This document shows, in pieces, positions 44,887-53,792 of a DNA stretch of 64,000 nucleotides; position 1 is the stretch's first letter; each line of letters starts with the position of its first letter. The DNA is from an uncultured Mucilaginibacter sp. (GTDB lineage: Bacteria; Bacteroidota; Bacteroidia; Sphingobacteriales; Sphingobacteriaceae). The notes under the pieces were generated by a model. The model was given only the letters and a program-made list of their open reading frames with translations. It made no database searches and was not told the DNA's origin. A program made the translations under genes and the position numbers. The stretch lies in contig CAIPFE010000012.1 of the NCBI GenBank assembly GCA_903864275.1, positions 1 to 64,000 on the forward strand, read 5' to 3'.

Positions 44887-46404
44887 TTAAATTATATTCA
44901 ACATCTTCTGTGTGGCCTTAATGGCGCAAACCGTTTGATCAGAATCCAACCCCCTGGTTATAAATTTTTTCATATCGGTTTGCCAGGTAATAATGGTCTC
45001 GCACAATGCATCGGAACTACTGCCGGGTGCTATCCGCACTGCGTAGTCGATCAGCTTTGGCAGGCACCTTTGTTTCTTGGCATAAACCATTGCCAGCGCA
45101 TTCATAAAGGCATCAAACTGGCCATCACCCTGGGCATTTTCTTCAAACTTTTCCCCGTCAATCTTTACAGAAATGGTTGCAGAAGGGCGCAAACCCATCG
45201 AGTGCATTAAAACATACGATTCTACGACAACCTTCTGTTCATAAAGGCTGCTATCCAAAACATCCGAAATAATATACGGAAGGTCTTCTTTGGTTACCGT
45301 TTCTTTTTTATCACCGAGTTCAATAACACGCTGGGTAACTTTCTTCAGGTCGGCATCATTTAATTTTAAGCCTAATTCCTGCAGGTTTTTTTCGATATTG
45401 GCTTTCCCGGAGGTTTTGCCCAAAGCATATTCCCGCTTTCTCCCAAAACGTTCCGGCAGCAGGTCGTTAAAATATAAATTATTTTTACTGTCGCCATCAG
45501 CGTGGATACCTGCGGTTTGCGTAAACACATTGGCACCAACAATTGGTTTATTCGAAGGTATCCTAACGCCCGAAAATGTTTCGATAAGCTTACTTACCTT
45601 ATAAATGGACGATTCTTTGATCCCTATTTCAACCTCGGGCGCAAAGTCATTTATAACAGCTACTGCGCTGGCCATCGCCGCGTTGCCCGCTCTTTCGCCC
45701 ATGCCGTTAACTGTTAAATGCAAGCCGTTTACACCAGCCTTTACAGCTTCCAAAACATTTGCGGTGCCCAGGTCATAATCATTATGTGCATGGAAATCAA
45801 AATGGGTATCGGGATATTTTAATCTCAAATCAGTTAAAAATTTAAAGGTCTCTTCCGGGGTTAAAATCCCCAGCGTATCCGGTAATAGTATGCGCTTTAC
45901 CGGTTGTGTGGAAAGAAAATCTAATAACCGGTAAACATATTCGGGCGAATTACGCATGCCATTACTCCAATCCTCCAAATAAACGTTGGTAGCGATGTTT
46001 TTACTCCCGGCCAGGTCGATAACATATTTTATTTCTGAAAAATGCTGTTCAGGTGTTTTTTTAAGTTGATGGGTTAAATGGTTTAACGAGCCCTTGGTCA
46101 ATAAATTCTGCACCTTAACCCCCGATTCTATCATCCAATCGATAGAAACACCATTGTCTACGAATGACAACACTTCAATTCGGTCGGCATAGCCATTTTC
46201 TTCGGCCCAGATCAAAATGCTTTTTACCGCCTGGAACTCGCCTTCAGATACACGTGCAGAGGCAATTTCGACCCTGTCCACATTGAGTTCTTCCAACAGC
46301 AGTTGGGTTATCGTTAACTTTTCTGACATGGAAAATGACACGCCCGATGTTTGTTCACCATCGCGGAGTGTGGTGTCCATTATTTCTATTTTTCTTCGTT
46401 CCAT
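44887..46404 (-). CDS. LeuA-like 2-isopropylmalate/citramalate synthase with regulatory domain
   Basis: A 505-residue enzyme of the DRE-TIM metallolyase group: [14 protein letters not shown] at the N-terminus, HFDFHAHNDYDLGTANVL and GERAGNAAMASAV in the catalytic barrel, and a full C-terminal LeuA-type allosteric dimer domain (about 385-505, with RPSATISVKIDG and APGSSSDALCETI). A second, shorter leuA lies upstream in the same operon. Members of this group can be isopropylmalate synthases, or citramalate synthases making isoleucine precursor from pyruvate; sequence alone does not decide. The start ATG 46404 fits the family. Confidence 0.85.
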   Translation of the reverse strand: MERRKIEIMDTTLRDGEQTSGVSFSMSEKLTITQLLLEELNVDRVEIASARVSEGEFQAVKSILIWAEENGYADRIEVLSFVDNGVSIDWMIESGVKVQNLLTKGSLNHLTHQLKKTPEQHFSEIKYVIDLAGSKNIATNVYLEDWSNGMRNSPEYVYRLLDFLSTQPVKRILLPDTLGILTPEETFKFLTDLRLKYPDTHFDFHAHNDYDLGTANVLEAVKAGVNGLHLTVNGMGERAGNAAMASAVAVINDFAPEVEIGIKESSIYKVSKLIETFSGVRIPSNKPIVGANVFTQTAGIHADGDSKNNLYFNDLLPERFGRKREYALGKTSGKANIEKNLQELGLKLNDADLKKVTQRVIELGDKKETVTKEDLPYIISDVLDSSLYEQKVVVESYVLMHSMGLRPSATISVKIDGEKFEENAQGDGQFDAFMNALAMVYAKKQRCLPKLIDYAVRIAPGSSSDALCETIITWQTDMKKFITRGLDSDQTVCAIKATQKMLNII

Positions 46405-46437
46405 GTAACAGATGTTCTTTGATTTGGTACTATATGA

Positions 46438-46518
46438 GAGTCAAGAATCAAGAGTCAAGAACCAAGACAAAACATGTCTGCTTTCTTGTCTTGGTTCTTG
46501 ACTCTTGGTTCTTGATTC
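46438..46518. repeat. Heptanucleotide inverted array between leuD and the LeuA-like gene
   Basis: Left arm: GTCAAGA, ATCAAGA, GTCAAGA, ACCAAGA in 7-nt register (46440-46467). Right arm: the complement, at 46485-46518. At least 21 bp of the inner part pair perfectly, with a loop of about 15 nt. It ends 6 nt before the leuD stop codon (46525-46527). Confidence 0.9.
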
Positions 46519-46524
46519 TATTAA

Positions 46525-47121
46525 TTAAAGCGGAAGATTTGCTGCAAATTCCTCAATTTCCGGTTTGATGCTTTGCAGATAATCGATATCATCAAAGCCA
46601 TTGATCATGTTGTCTTTTTTATAGGGGCTAATTTCAAATTTTTCCTTTTCCCCTGTCGCCAAAAGCGTAATGGTTTGCTCGGGTAAATTCACTTCTATTT
46701 CCGTTTTAGGATCTGCATGAATTGCAGCAAATAGCTTTTCAGAAAACTCAGGGCTAACCTGTACGGGCAGTACGCCAATGTTAAGGCAATTGTTCCTGAA
46801 AATGTCTGCAAAAAAGCTGGATACGACACACCTGAAACCGTAATCGTAAACCGCCCATGCGGCATGCTCCCTGGACGAACCGGAGCCAAAGTTTTTTCCG
46901 CCAACCAATATTTTGCCGCTGTAGGTCTGGTTGTTTAACACGAAATCCTTTTTAGGCGTGTTATCTGCATTATACCGCCAGTCGCGGAAAAGGTTATCCC
47001 CGAAGCCAATACGTTCGGTAGCTTTCAGAAATCGCGCGGGGATCAATTGATCGGTATCCACATTTTCTATCGGAAGCGGGACCGCTGTACTTATTAGTAT
47101 ATTGAATTTATCGTAAGCCAT
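46525..47121 (-). CDS. leuD: 3-isopropylmalate dehydratase small subunit
   Basis: Small subunit of isopropylmalate isomerase, working with LeuC. The 198-residue protein has the swivel-domain motifs PIENVDTDQLIPARFL (near 18-33), NFGSGSSREHAAWAVYDYGFR (near 75-95) and the C-terminal NMINGFDDIDYLQS. Length is normal. It is 114 nt downstream of leuC; that gap holds two copies of the TTGATTTCACCGAT word and further words, and one copy lies 9 nt before this ATG. Confidence 0.97.
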   Translation of the reverse strand: MAYDKFNILISTAVPLPIENVDTDQLIPARFLKATERIGFGDNLFRDWRYNADNTPKKDFVLNNQTYSGKILVGGKNFGSGSSREHAAWAVYDYGFRCVVSSFFADIFRNNCLNIGVLPVQVSPEFSEKLFAAIHADPKTEIEVNLPEQTITLLATGEKEKFEISPYKKDNMINGFDDIDYLQSIKPEIEEFAANLPL

Positions 47122-47130
47122 TTTATTTTT

Positions 47131-47238
47131 TTGATTTCACCGATGGGTTTTGATTTCACCGATTTATATTAGTCATTTTGTCATTGGGTCATTAAATCAT
47201 TTTTTGATTTCTGACCATTCACTACTCACCACTCACTA
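47131..47238. repeat. Mixed word repeats between leuC and leuD
   Basis: Two copies of TTGATTTCACCGAT (47131-47144, 47150-47163), then 8-nt words GTCATTTT, GTCATTGG, GTCATTAA, ATCATTTT (47172-47203), then CACTACT, CACCACT, CACTAAA (47220-47240). The leuC stop codon (47236-47238) is inside the last word. Confidence 0.85.
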
Positions 47239-48642
47239 AACAAGTTCTTCAATTAGCGTTCTCGGATCAGTAACCACACCGGTAATTGCGGCCGCGGCAG
47301 CAACTAAAGGACTTGCAAGCATAGTCCTTGCGCCGGGACCCTGCCTGCCTTCGAAGTTCCTGTTTGATGTACTTACAGCATATTTACCTGCTGGGATCTT
47401 ATCATCATTCATCGCCAGGCATGCTGAGCAACCCGGTTGGCGTAACGAAAATCCTGCCTCCGTTAAAACATCCAATAAGCCTTCTTCTTTGATCTGCGTT
47501 TCTACGATATGCGATCCCGGCACCAGCCAAACTGTAACGTCATCAGCTTTGTGTTTGCCTTTTACAAGGGATGTAAATGCCCTGAAATCTTCTATACGGC
47601 CATTTGTGCAGCTGCCTACAAAGACGAAGTCTACCTTTTTACCAAGCATATGCTCGCCTTCAGAGAACCCCATATAGTGGAGCGATTTTTCGTATGTTGC
47701 CGCGCCGCCTTCAACATGGGCAGCGTCAGGTATATCGTTTGAAATTCCCATGCCCATCCCGGGGTTTGTGCCGTAGGTGATCATAGGTTCAATCGCAGCG
47801 CCGTCGAAAGTAAATTCTTTATCAAAAACAGCATCAGGATCAGTTTTCAGCGTGCGGTAATAAGCTAACGCCCTATCCCATGCTTCGCCTTTGGGGGTGA
47901 ATTCACGGCCCTTTACGTAATTTATGGTAGTATCATCCGGGGCGATCATCCCGCCGCGCGCACCCATTTCGATGCTCATATTACAAACCGTCATCCGGCC
48001 TTCCATGCTCATGTTTTCGAAAACATCGCCGGCATATTCTACAAAGTACCCTGTAGCGCCGGACGTGGACAGTTTTGAAATGATAAACAGCGCGACATCC
48101 TTTGGCGTGACACTTGCACCCAATTTTCCATTGATATTGATGCGCATTTTTTTAGGTTTCGGCTGCATGATACATTGTGTAGCCAAAACCATTTCCACTT
48201 CGGACGTACCAATGCCGAAAGCGATCGCACCGAAAGCGCCATGGGTAGAGGTGTGCGAATCTCCGCAAACGATAGTTGCGCCGGGCTGCGTAATGCCATA
48301 TTCAGGACCGATAACGTGCACGATGCCGTTCTTCTGATGGCCCAGTCCCCAATAGCTGATGCCATATTCGTTTGAGTTCGACTCCAACGCGTTTAGCTGG
48401 TTTGCAGAAAGCGGATCGGCAACCGGCAAATGCTGGTTGATTGTAGGCGTGTTATGATCTGCGGTTGCAAATGTACGCTCAGGGTATAAAACCCGTATCC
48501 CCCTGGTCTTTAATCCCAAAAAGGCAACGGGACTGGTTACTTCATGGATAAGATGGCGATCAATAAAAAGCACATCGGGCCCACCTTCGATCTTGCGCAC
48601 CACGTGCGTGTCCCAAACCTTATCAAACAATGTTCTGCTCAT
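47236..48642 (-). CDS. leuC: 3-isopropylmalate dehydratase large subunit
   Basis: Large iron-sulfur subunit of isopropylmalate isomerase, interconverting 2- and 3-isopropylmalate. The 468 residues carry the aconitase-fold motifs [15 protein letters not shown] (near 128), the cluster cysteines in [13 protein letters not shown] (near 346) and [14 protein letters not shown] (near 405). Typical length. It starts 22 nt after leuA. Its stop codon TAG is built from the edge of the CACTCAC-type words. Confidence 0.97.
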   Translation of the reverse strand: MSRTLFDKVWDTHVVRKIEGGPDVLFIDRHLIHEVTSPVAFLGLKTRGIRVLYPERTFATADHNTPTINQHLPVADPLSANQLNALESNSNEYGISYWGLGHQKNGIVHVIGPEYGITQPGATIVCGDSHTSTHGAFGAIAFGIGTSEVEMVLATQCIMQPKPKKMRININGKLGASVTPKDVALFIISKLSTSGATGYFVEYAGDVFENMSMEGRMTVCNMSIEMGARGGMIAPDDTTINYVKGREFTPKGEAWDRALAYYRTLKTDPDAVFDKEFTFDGAAIEPMITYGTNPGMGMGISNDIPDAAHVEGGAATYEKSLHYMGFSEGEHMLGKKVDFVFVGSCTNGRIEDFRAFTSLVKGKHKADDVTVWLVPGSHIVETQIKEEGLLDVLTEAGFSLRQPGCSACLAMNDDKIPAGKYAVSTSNRNFEGRQGPGARTMLASPLVAAAAAITGVVTDPRTLIEELV

Positions 48643-48664
48643 TTTATATTTTATTAGGTATTAC

Positions 48665-49843
48665 TCATTTTTGTACCGACTGACCATACAGGCTATCGCT
48701 GGTAACCAGCAATAAAAGATCGTCATCGTTTAAATTTAATTTATTATCGGCCAGCGTAAGGAAATTTTTATAGGCCACGTCAAGTTCCGCACGGTCAAGG
48801 TGATGGCCAAGACGGTCTAAATGGTACTTTAAGGCATGCCTTCCGCTGCGGGCAGTAAGCACGATGCTCGCATTCGGGAAACCTACGTCTTCAGGCTTTA
48901 TAATTTCGTAATTCTCACGGTTCTTTAAAAAACCATCCTGGTGTATGCCTGAGCTATGCGCGAACGCGTTGCTACCCACAATAGCCTTGTTTGCCTGTAC
49001 GGGCATACGCATTTGCGAGGCTACCATGCGGCTGATCTCGTAAAAATTGCGGGTATTGATATTGGTATGAAGCCCGAGGTTATGGGTTTTTAATATCATC
49101 ACCACTTCTTCCAATGACGTATTTCCTGCGCGTTCGCCAATTCCGTTTATGGTGCCTTCTACCTGGCGGGCGCCATTCTGCAAACCGGCTATGGAGTTGG
49201 CTGTAGCCAGTCCGAGGTCGTTATGGCAATGGGCCGATATAATAGCTTTGTCAATATTTTGAACATTCTCTTTCAGGAAACGGATCTTATCGCCATATTG
49301 GTTGGGCAGGCAATAACCGTTGGTATCAGGAATATTGACGACCGTTGCACCGGCGGCTATAACCGCTTCTATCATTTGCGCTAAATAATTAATATCCGCA
49401 CGGCCGGCGTCTTCGGCATAAAATTCAATATCCTCGACAAAGCGTTTTGCATATTTTACGGCATCAACAGCACGTTCCAGTATTTCCTCGCGGGTGCTGT
49501 TAAATTTATGTTTGATATGCATATCCGATGCACCGATGCCGGTGTGGATGCGCGGGTGCTTTGCATACTGCAATGATTCAACTGCCACATCAATATCGCC
49601 CTTGTTGGCGCGGGTTAGGGCGCAAACGGTTGGATTCCTGACAGCCCTTGATATTTCTACCACACTCTGAAAATCGCCCGGACTTGAAATAGGGAAACCT
49701 GCTTCAATAATATCCACTCCCAAGGCTTCCAGTTCCCTTGCTATCTCAATTTTTTCAGGGGTGGTTAACTGGCAGCCCGGCACCTGCTCGCCATCGCGGA
49801 GCGTGGTGTCAAAAACATAGACTCGGTTTGGATCGTGTATCAT
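48665..49843 (-). CDS. leuA: 2-isopropylmalate synthase, short form without regulatory domain
   Basis: Condenses 2-oxoisovalerate and acetyl-CoA, the committing step of leucine synthesis. Residues 1-280 hold the DRE-TIM barrel: [14 protein letters not shown] (9-22), [15 protein letters not shown] and [17 protein letters not shown]. Next come [18 protein letters not shown] and a short helical linker. At 392 residues it lacks the C-terminal dimer domain through which leucine normally inhibits the enzyme; the LeuA-like protein further downstream has one. Either this enzyme is feedback-insensitive or the two proteins share regulation. A split pair of this kind seems usual in Bacteroidota. Confidence 0.93.
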   Translation of the reverse strand: MIHDPNRVYVFDTTLRDGEQVPGCQLTTPEKIEIARELEALGVDIIEAGFPISSPGDFQSVVEISRAVRNPTVCALTRANKGDIDVAVESLQYAKHPRIHTGIGASDMHIKHKFNSTREEILERAVDAVKYAKRFVEDIEFYAEDAGRADINYLAQMIEAVIAAGATVVNIPDTNGYCLPNQYGDKIRFLKENVQNIDKAIISAHCHNDLGLATANSIAGLQNGARQVEGTINGIGERAGNTSLEEVVMILKTHNLGLHTNINTRNFYEISRMVASQMRMPVQANKAIVGSNAFAHSSGIHQDGFLKNRENYEIIKPEDVGFPNASIVLTARSGRHALKYHLDRLGHHLDRAELDVAYKNFLTLADNKLNLNDDDLLLLVTSDSLYGQSVQK

Positions 49844-49857
49844 CGTTTTTTGATTTT

Positions 49858-50009
49858 AGATGTGAGATATGAGATTTGAGACTTTTTGCAAAGTTCTTTT
49901 CTGATACCAGACACCGGTTATTGTTTAATCTATTTGTTCATCAAATTACCATAAAAATGTAATTAAAGAGTGAGATCTTACCTTTCACATCTCAAATCTC
50001 ACATTTCAA
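49858..50009. repeat. Heptanucleotide words between the methyltransferase gene and leuA
   Basis: Left arm GATGTGAGATATGAGATTTGAGA region (49859-49881) in 7-nt steps; right arm at about 49985-50003 (CATCTCAAATCTCACAT). The arms are complementary with a loop of about 100 nt. The right arm ends at the methyltransferase stop codon (50006-50008). Confidence 0.8.
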
Positions 50010-50764
50010 TTCTCTCTTAAAGCAACAAACCTCAACCGCACATAATCGATATACCAATTGCCATTGATATTATAATATGGCTCAAGCAGATCAGTGATCT
50101 CCGCTACAATTTGCTCCTGCTCTGTTTCATCAACCCCTTCAAAAAAAGTATCGCCAAACATGTTGAGCCATTTTGCCACACCATCGCGGCCATCCTGCAA
50201 TAATGTTGGCCTGTCGAAATGAATGGCTGATGTTACCCTGAAGCCCGCGTTTTCCAGCCTGGTGATATAATCTCCCATTGAAGGGAAATACCATGGTTTC
50301 TTAATCGCCAAATGTGGGTACCTACGCTTTTCAAGCACCTGCCGTGTTGTCGCCAGGATATGTGCGTTATTTCCTTTCCCTCCCATTTCGGCAACAAACC
50401 GACCGCTGGTTTTCAGGCTGTCATAAACACATTTTATCGCATCATCCGCTTTGTGCACCCAATGTAAAACCGCATTAGAAAAAACCGCGTCGAACGGCTC
50501 ATCAAAATGAAAATCAGCAGCATCGGCCACCCGGAAATCAATACCCGGATAAGTTTTTGCTGCTTTCGCGATCATATCCGCAGATGCATCAATACCAATT
50601 ACTTCCGCGCCATTATTTTTAATTTCATTTGTTAAATGACCCGTACCACAGCCCAAATCAAGTATCCGCTCACCTGGTTTTATTTCCAACAGTTCCAGCA
50701 CACTTTCGCCGTATTGAAATACGAAAGCATGTTTGTCGTCATATAATTCAGCGTTCCATTTCAT
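50006..50764 (-). CDS. Class I SAM-dependent methyltransferase
   Basis: A 252-residue methyltransferase. Motif I is ILDLGCGTGHLTNEI (about 34-48), followed by VIGIDASADMI, a motif with DFRVADAADFHF, and FDAVFSNAVLHWV. The order and length resemble trans-aconitate methyltransferase-like enzymes acting on small molecules. It lies between the monooxygenase and leuA genes of the branched-chain operon but has no known role in that pathway, so it may be a passenger. Repeat words border it on both sides. Confidence 0.85.
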   Translation of the reverse strand: MKWNAELYDDKHAFVFQYGESVLELLEIKPGERILDLGCGTGHLTNEIKNNGAEVIGIDASADMIAKAAKTYPGIDFRVADAADFHFDEPFDAVFSNAVLHWVHKADDAIKCVYDSLKTSGRFVAEMGGKGNNAHILATTRQVLEKRRYPHLAIKKPWYFPSMGDYITRLENAGFRVTSAIHFDRPTLLQDGRDGVAKWLNMFGDTFFEGVDETEQEQIVAEITDLLEPYYNINGNWYIDYVRLRFVALREN

Positions 50765-50770
50765 TTCTTA

Positions 50771-50873
50771 GTCATTGGTCATTTGCTTCGCGTCATTGGT
50801 CATTGGTGAATGAGGCTTTTACAATATCAATAGTTATCCCTTTTTTGTTCCCCCTTTAGGGGGTCAGGGGGCC
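50771..50873. repeat. Heptanucleotide words and a CCCCCTTTAGGGGG palindrome
   Basis: GTCATTG, GTCATTT, GCTTCGC, GTCATTG, GTCATTG, GTGAATG stand in register at 50771-50812. At 50850-50863 lies CCCCCTTTAGGGGG, continuing as TCAGGGGGCC to 50873. The palindrome supplies the stop codon and last codons of the monooxygenase gene. Confidence 0.85.
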
Positions 50874-51149
50874 ATAATGTTCAACCGTCGGAAAAGGCTC
50901 ATAAAAATGATGCAACAACCTTTTCCATTCCTGGTATTCCTTTGATTCCCTGAAGCCCACTGTATGGTCTGTCAACTTTTCCCATTCAACCAATAAAATG
51001 AACTGACTTGTGTTTTCAATACATCTTTTTAGCTGGTGCGATATGTAACCTGCCATTTTTGATATGATCGCCTTTGCTACAGAAAATGCTTTTATAAATT
51101 CATCTTCCTTACCGGGGATCACATTCAATATGGCAACTTCAAGTATCAT
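50856..51149 (-). CDS. Antibiotic biosynthesis monooxygenase (ABM) domain protein
   Basis: A small ferredoxin-like protein of 97 residues, start placed at ATG 51149 (MILEVAILNVIPGKEDEF). The in-frame extension to 51206 reads through TGAGAT-type repeat DNA and is rejected. Motifs fit the ABM/YgiN dimeric family: PGKEDEFIKAF, then YISHQLKRCIENTSQFILLVEWE. The final residues GPLTP and the TAA stop are encoded by the CCCCCTTTAGGGGG repeat, so the natural end of the gene was probably replaced. No link to leucine or valine synthesis is known. Confidence 0.8.
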   Translation of the reverse strand: MILEVAILNVIPGKEDEFIKAFSVAKAIISKMAGYISHQLKRCIENTSQFILLVEWEKLTDHTVGFRESKEYQEWKRLLHHFYEPFPTVEHYGPLTP

Positions 51150-51156
51150 CTTGTTT

Positions 51157-51231
51157 AGATTTGAGATGTGAGATATGAGTATTGAGATAAGAACATTCTG
51201 TCTCATATCTCAAATCTCACGTCTCATATCT
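51157..51231. repeat. Heptanucleotide inverted array between ilvC and the ABM gene
   Basis: Left: AGATTTG, AGATGTG, AGATATG, AGTATTG, AGATAAG (51157-51191). Right: TCTCATA, TCTCAAA, TCTCACG, TCTCATA (51201-51228). The spacer is only 9 nt. The array ends 4 nt from the ilvC stop and 8 nt from the ABM start. Confidence 0.92.
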
Positions 51232-51234
51232 TCG

Positions 51235-52293
51235 CTACGCTTCCACCACCTGGTTTTCCGGCCTTAGGCTGCGTACAGTTTTGCCGGCCTGCCACATTTC
51301 GCTGTCGCGTAATTCTTTTAGTTCAATATTTAGTTTTTCGCGGTAATCAGGCTTGCTGTTCGAATCGATTGATTTTTGCGATTCAACGCCTGTTGCCACG
51401 CTGTTATACAAATCTTCAAATACCGGCTTGGTAGCATCGCGGAAACGTTTCCACCAATCCAATGCGCCGCGTTGCGCAGTGGTTGAGCAATTGGCATACA
51501 TCCAGTCCATACCATTTTCGGCCACTAATGGCATTAATGATTGGGTTAACTCCTCAACTGTTTCGTTAAATGCTTCGGATGGCGAATGGCCCTTGCTGCG
51601 CAATACATCGTACTGTGCCGCAAAAACACCCTGGATACATCCCATTAAAGTACCGCGCTCGCCGGTTAAGTCGCTGAACACTTCTTTACGGAAATTGGTT
51701 TCAAACAAATAACCGCTGCCCACTGCAATGCCGAGCGCGATAACCCTTTCTTTAGCCCTGCCTGTTGCATCCTGGAAAATAGCGTAGCTTGAGTTTAAGC
51801 CGCGGCCCTGTAAAAACATCCTGCGCAACGAGGTGCCTGATCCCTTTGGTGCAACCAAAAATACGTCGACATCAGCAGGAGGGATGATGCCTGTTTGTTC
51901 TTTAAAAGTAATACCAAAGCCGTGTGAAAAATACAAGGCCTTGCCCTTTGTTAAATGTTTTTTAACGGTAGGCCATAATTCTATCTGGGCGGCGTCGCTT
52001 AGCAGGTAGCAGATCACCGTTCCCCTGTCAAGGGCTTCTTCAATTTCAAAAAGCGTTTCGCCGGGTACAAAGCCGTCGTTTACAGCTTTATCCCATGTTT
52101 TTGTGCCTTTACGCTGGCCAACTATTACGTTTATGCCGTTGTCTTTTTGATTGAGCGCCTGGCCCGGGCCCTGAACGCCATAGCCAATTACAGCCACAAC
52201 TTCATTTTTTAATACATCCTGTGCCTTTGATAAAGGGAACTCCTCGCGGGTTACTACGTTTTCTTCAGTGCCGCCGAAATTTAATTTTGCCAT
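51235..52293 (-). CDS. ilvC: Ketol-acid reductoisomerase
   Basis: NADPH-dependent isomerisation and reduction in valine and isoleucine synthesis. The 352 residues have the Rossmann motif VAVIGYGVQGPGQALNQ (near 33-49), APKGSGTSLRRMF (near 150) and the knotted helical C-domain with DLTGERGTLMG (metal ligands) and SFE-type FNETVEELTQSLMPL. Class I length. Upstream of its ATG lie four copies of the TTGATTTCACCGAT word, the nearest 8 nt away. Confidence 0.97.
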   Translation of the reverse strand: MAKLNFGGTEENVVTREEFPLSKAQDVLKNEVVAVIGYGVQGPGQALNQKDNGINVIVGQRKGTKTWDKAVNDGFVPGETLFEIEEALDRGTVICYLLSDAAQIELWPTVKKHLTKGKALYFSHGFGITFKEQTGIIPPADVDVFLVAPKGSGTSLRRMFLQGRGLNSSYAIFQDATGRAKERVIALGIAVGSGYLFETNFRKEVFSDLTGERGTLMGCIQGVFAAQYDVLRSKGHSPSEAFNETVEELTQSLMPLVAENGMDWMYANCSTTAQRGALDWWKRFRDATKPVFEDLYNSVATGVESQKSIDSNSKPDYREKLNIELKELRDSEMWQAGKTVRSLRPENQVVEA

Positions 52294-52300
52294 TGTCTTT

Positions 52301-52386
52301 TTTTGATTTCACCGATTTTTTTTGATTTCACCGATGTTGGTTTTTATTTGATTTGATTTCACCGATGATGTTTTGATTTCACCGAT
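52301..52386. repeat. Four copies of TTTGATTTCACCGAT upstream of ilvC
   Basis: Copies at 52301-52316, 52321-52335, 52352-52366 and 52371-52386, all in the same orientation, lie between the O-methyltransferase gene and ilvC. On the coding strand they read ATCGGTGAAATCAAA. The nearest ends 8 nt before the ilvC ATG. Confidence 0.92.
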
Positions 52387-52433
52387 TTGTAATTTGCATT
52401 TTTTTACCTTTCAGCTTTCACCTCTTTCGCCCT

Positions 52434-53042
52434 TCACCTTTTTGTTATGATCACTATCCCCGTTGCCCAGCCCATTTTCGTTAAAATAATATCCTCCCGG
52501 CTATCCAGGTCTGCTATTAACGCTGTTGCCTTTTCCGCATGACCTGTCGGCCAGTTTTGTTGGGGCAGCATGTCATCTATGATATAGATGCCGCCTTTTT
52601 CAACCATGTCCAGCACTTCATCCAGCAACAAATATTTACCGGGCCAGGTATCAGCAAAAATAAAGCTGAACTTCTGCCCTTCGTTTTGTTTTATCCAGTC
52701 GCCGCCATCAGTACAAATTAATTTTAAACGCTTGTCGACGCCTAAATTCTCTTTCGCAATATTCAATAACGTACCATCATTATCAATTGATATTAACGTC
52801 GACTTTTCATCCATCCCGTCCAGTATCCACGTGGTTGCCAGCCCGGTACCGGTACCTAACTCCAAGAACTTACCCCCGGGTTTTGTGGCCGCGAGCGTTT
52901 TAAGCAGCGAGCAGGTCAGCACCTCCGAAGGCATATTAAAACCATTCGCTTCAGTCGCTTTTTTTATGGCGTTGTAAGCTAATGGAAAGCCCCCAACCCC
53001 TAAAGGGGAGCCCATGGTTGCTATTTTATTTTCATTACTCAT
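52434..53042 (-). CDS. O-methyltransferase-like protein
   Basis: A 202-residue SAM-dependent methyltransferase: motif I FLELGTGTGLATTWILDG (near 59-76), then LISIDND and FIFADTWPGKYLLLDEVL. The N-terminus begins MSNENKIAT, then ten residues (GSPLGVGGFP) encoded by the GC-rich palindrome CCCCTAAAGGGG with its flanks, and then the family-like AYNAIKKATEANGF. So repeat DNA lies in frame inside the gene. The alternative start, ATG 53015, would begin translation directly before the repeat part. It lies between ilvN and ilvC without a known role there. Confidence 0.82.
   Translation of the reverse strand: MSNENKIATMGSPLGVGGFPLAYNAIKKATEANGFNMPSEVLTCSLLKTLAATKPGGKFLELGTGTGLATTWILDGMDEKSTLISIDNDGTLLNIAKENLGVDKRLKLICTDGGDWIKQNEGQKFSFIFADTWPGKYLLLDEVLDMVEKGGIYIIDDMLPQQNWPTGHAEKATALIADLDSREDIILTKMGWATGIVIITKR
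52989..53013. repeat. GC-rich palindrome within the O-methyltransferase gene
   Basis: CCCCTAAAGGGG at 52997-53008 with GCCCCCAA before and AGCCC after. It is the same family as the palindromes at 50850, 53082, 53768 and 55617, in inverted orientation relative to them, and is read in frame. Confidence 0.85.
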
Positions 53043-53081
53043 TTGTCTCCCGGTAATTCCTTAGCCTTACCCCACATGCTT

Positions 53082-53104
53082 CCCCCTTTAGGGGGTCAGG
53101 GGGC
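53082..53104. repeat. CCCCCTTTAGGGGG palindrome between ilvN and the O-methyltransferase gene
   Basis: CCCCCTTTAGGGGG (53082-53095) is followed by TCAGGGGGC. It ends 6 nt before the ilvN stop codon at 53111-53113. Confidence 0.85.
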
Positions 53105-53110
53105 TGCGCT

Positions 53111-53701
53111 TTACATCGTAAACACCTTTTGCCCCTGGTTTAAATATTCATTCTCTATCACTTCTTCGCCCGGTTCCAGCCGCTCAAATTCACGGATTTT
53201 GCTGTTAAAGCCATCGCTGTCTTTGATAATTGCCACGCGAGCGCTGCGGACAAACTCAATCAACCCGTACGGCTGCAAAATGCTGATCAGTGTATCGGTT
53301 TCTTCGCGGTGGCCGGTGGTTTCAAATACCGTATAATCCTTGCGGATCACTACCACGCGCGCGCCGTTTTCGCGCAGCAAACGTTCAACGCTCACCTTTT
53401 CGGCAATAACATCTGTTGATACTTTGTACAGCGCCAACTCCTGCCATATCACATCCTCGTTCGTATGGAAATATACTTTCAAAACCTCCACCTGTTTTTC
53501 AATCTGGCGGCAAAGTTTACGCACCACGTCCTCCGACTCGGAGATCACAATATTAAAGCGATGGATACTATCGATCTCCGACGGAGATGTATTCAGGCTC
53601 TCAATATTGATCTTCCTGCGCGTAAATATGATCGCTATCCGGCTCAGCAAACCGATCTGGTTTTCCGTGTAGACCGTGATGTTATATTCTTGTTTTTCCA
53701 T
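53111..53701 (-). CDS. ilvN: Acetolactate synthase small (regulatory) subunit
   Basis: Regulatory subunit that makes acetolactate synthase sensitive to branched-chain amino acids. The start is ATG 53701 (MEKQEYNITVYTENQIG); a TTG at 53716 adds five residues and is not preferred. The ACT domain spans about 5-80 (GLLSRIAIIFTRRKINIESLN), and the C-terminal domain about 85-165 (VIRKDYTVFETTGHREE). 196 residues is slightly longer than usual. It is 91 nt downstream of ilvB; the gap holds two palindromes. Confidence 0.93.
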   Translation of the reverse strand: MEKQEYNITVYTENQIGLLSRIAIIFTRRKINIESLNTSPSEIDSIHRFNIVISESEDVVRKLCRQIEKQVEVLKVYFHTNEDVIWQELALYKVSTDVIAEKVSVERLLRENGARVVVIRKDYTVFETTGHREETDTLISILQPYGLIEFVRSARVAIIKDSDGFNSKIREFERLEPGEEVIENEYLNQGQKVFTM

Positions 53702-53733
53702 TTTAAATCTCTTCAAATAGTCATTTTCCTCAG

Positions 53734-53791
53734 GAGACGCAAAATATTGCGTCTCTACATTTCTCCTCCCCCTTTAGGGGGCCGGGGGGCC
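53734..53791. repeat. Two palindromic repeats between ilvB and ilvN
   Basis: GAGACGCAA/TTGCGTCTC (53734-53742 with 53747-53755, loop 4 nt) and CCCCCTTTAGGGGG (53768-53781) followed by CCGGGGGGCC. The second lies directly before the ilvB stop codon at 53793-53795. Confidence 0.9.
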
Positions 53792-53792
53792 A

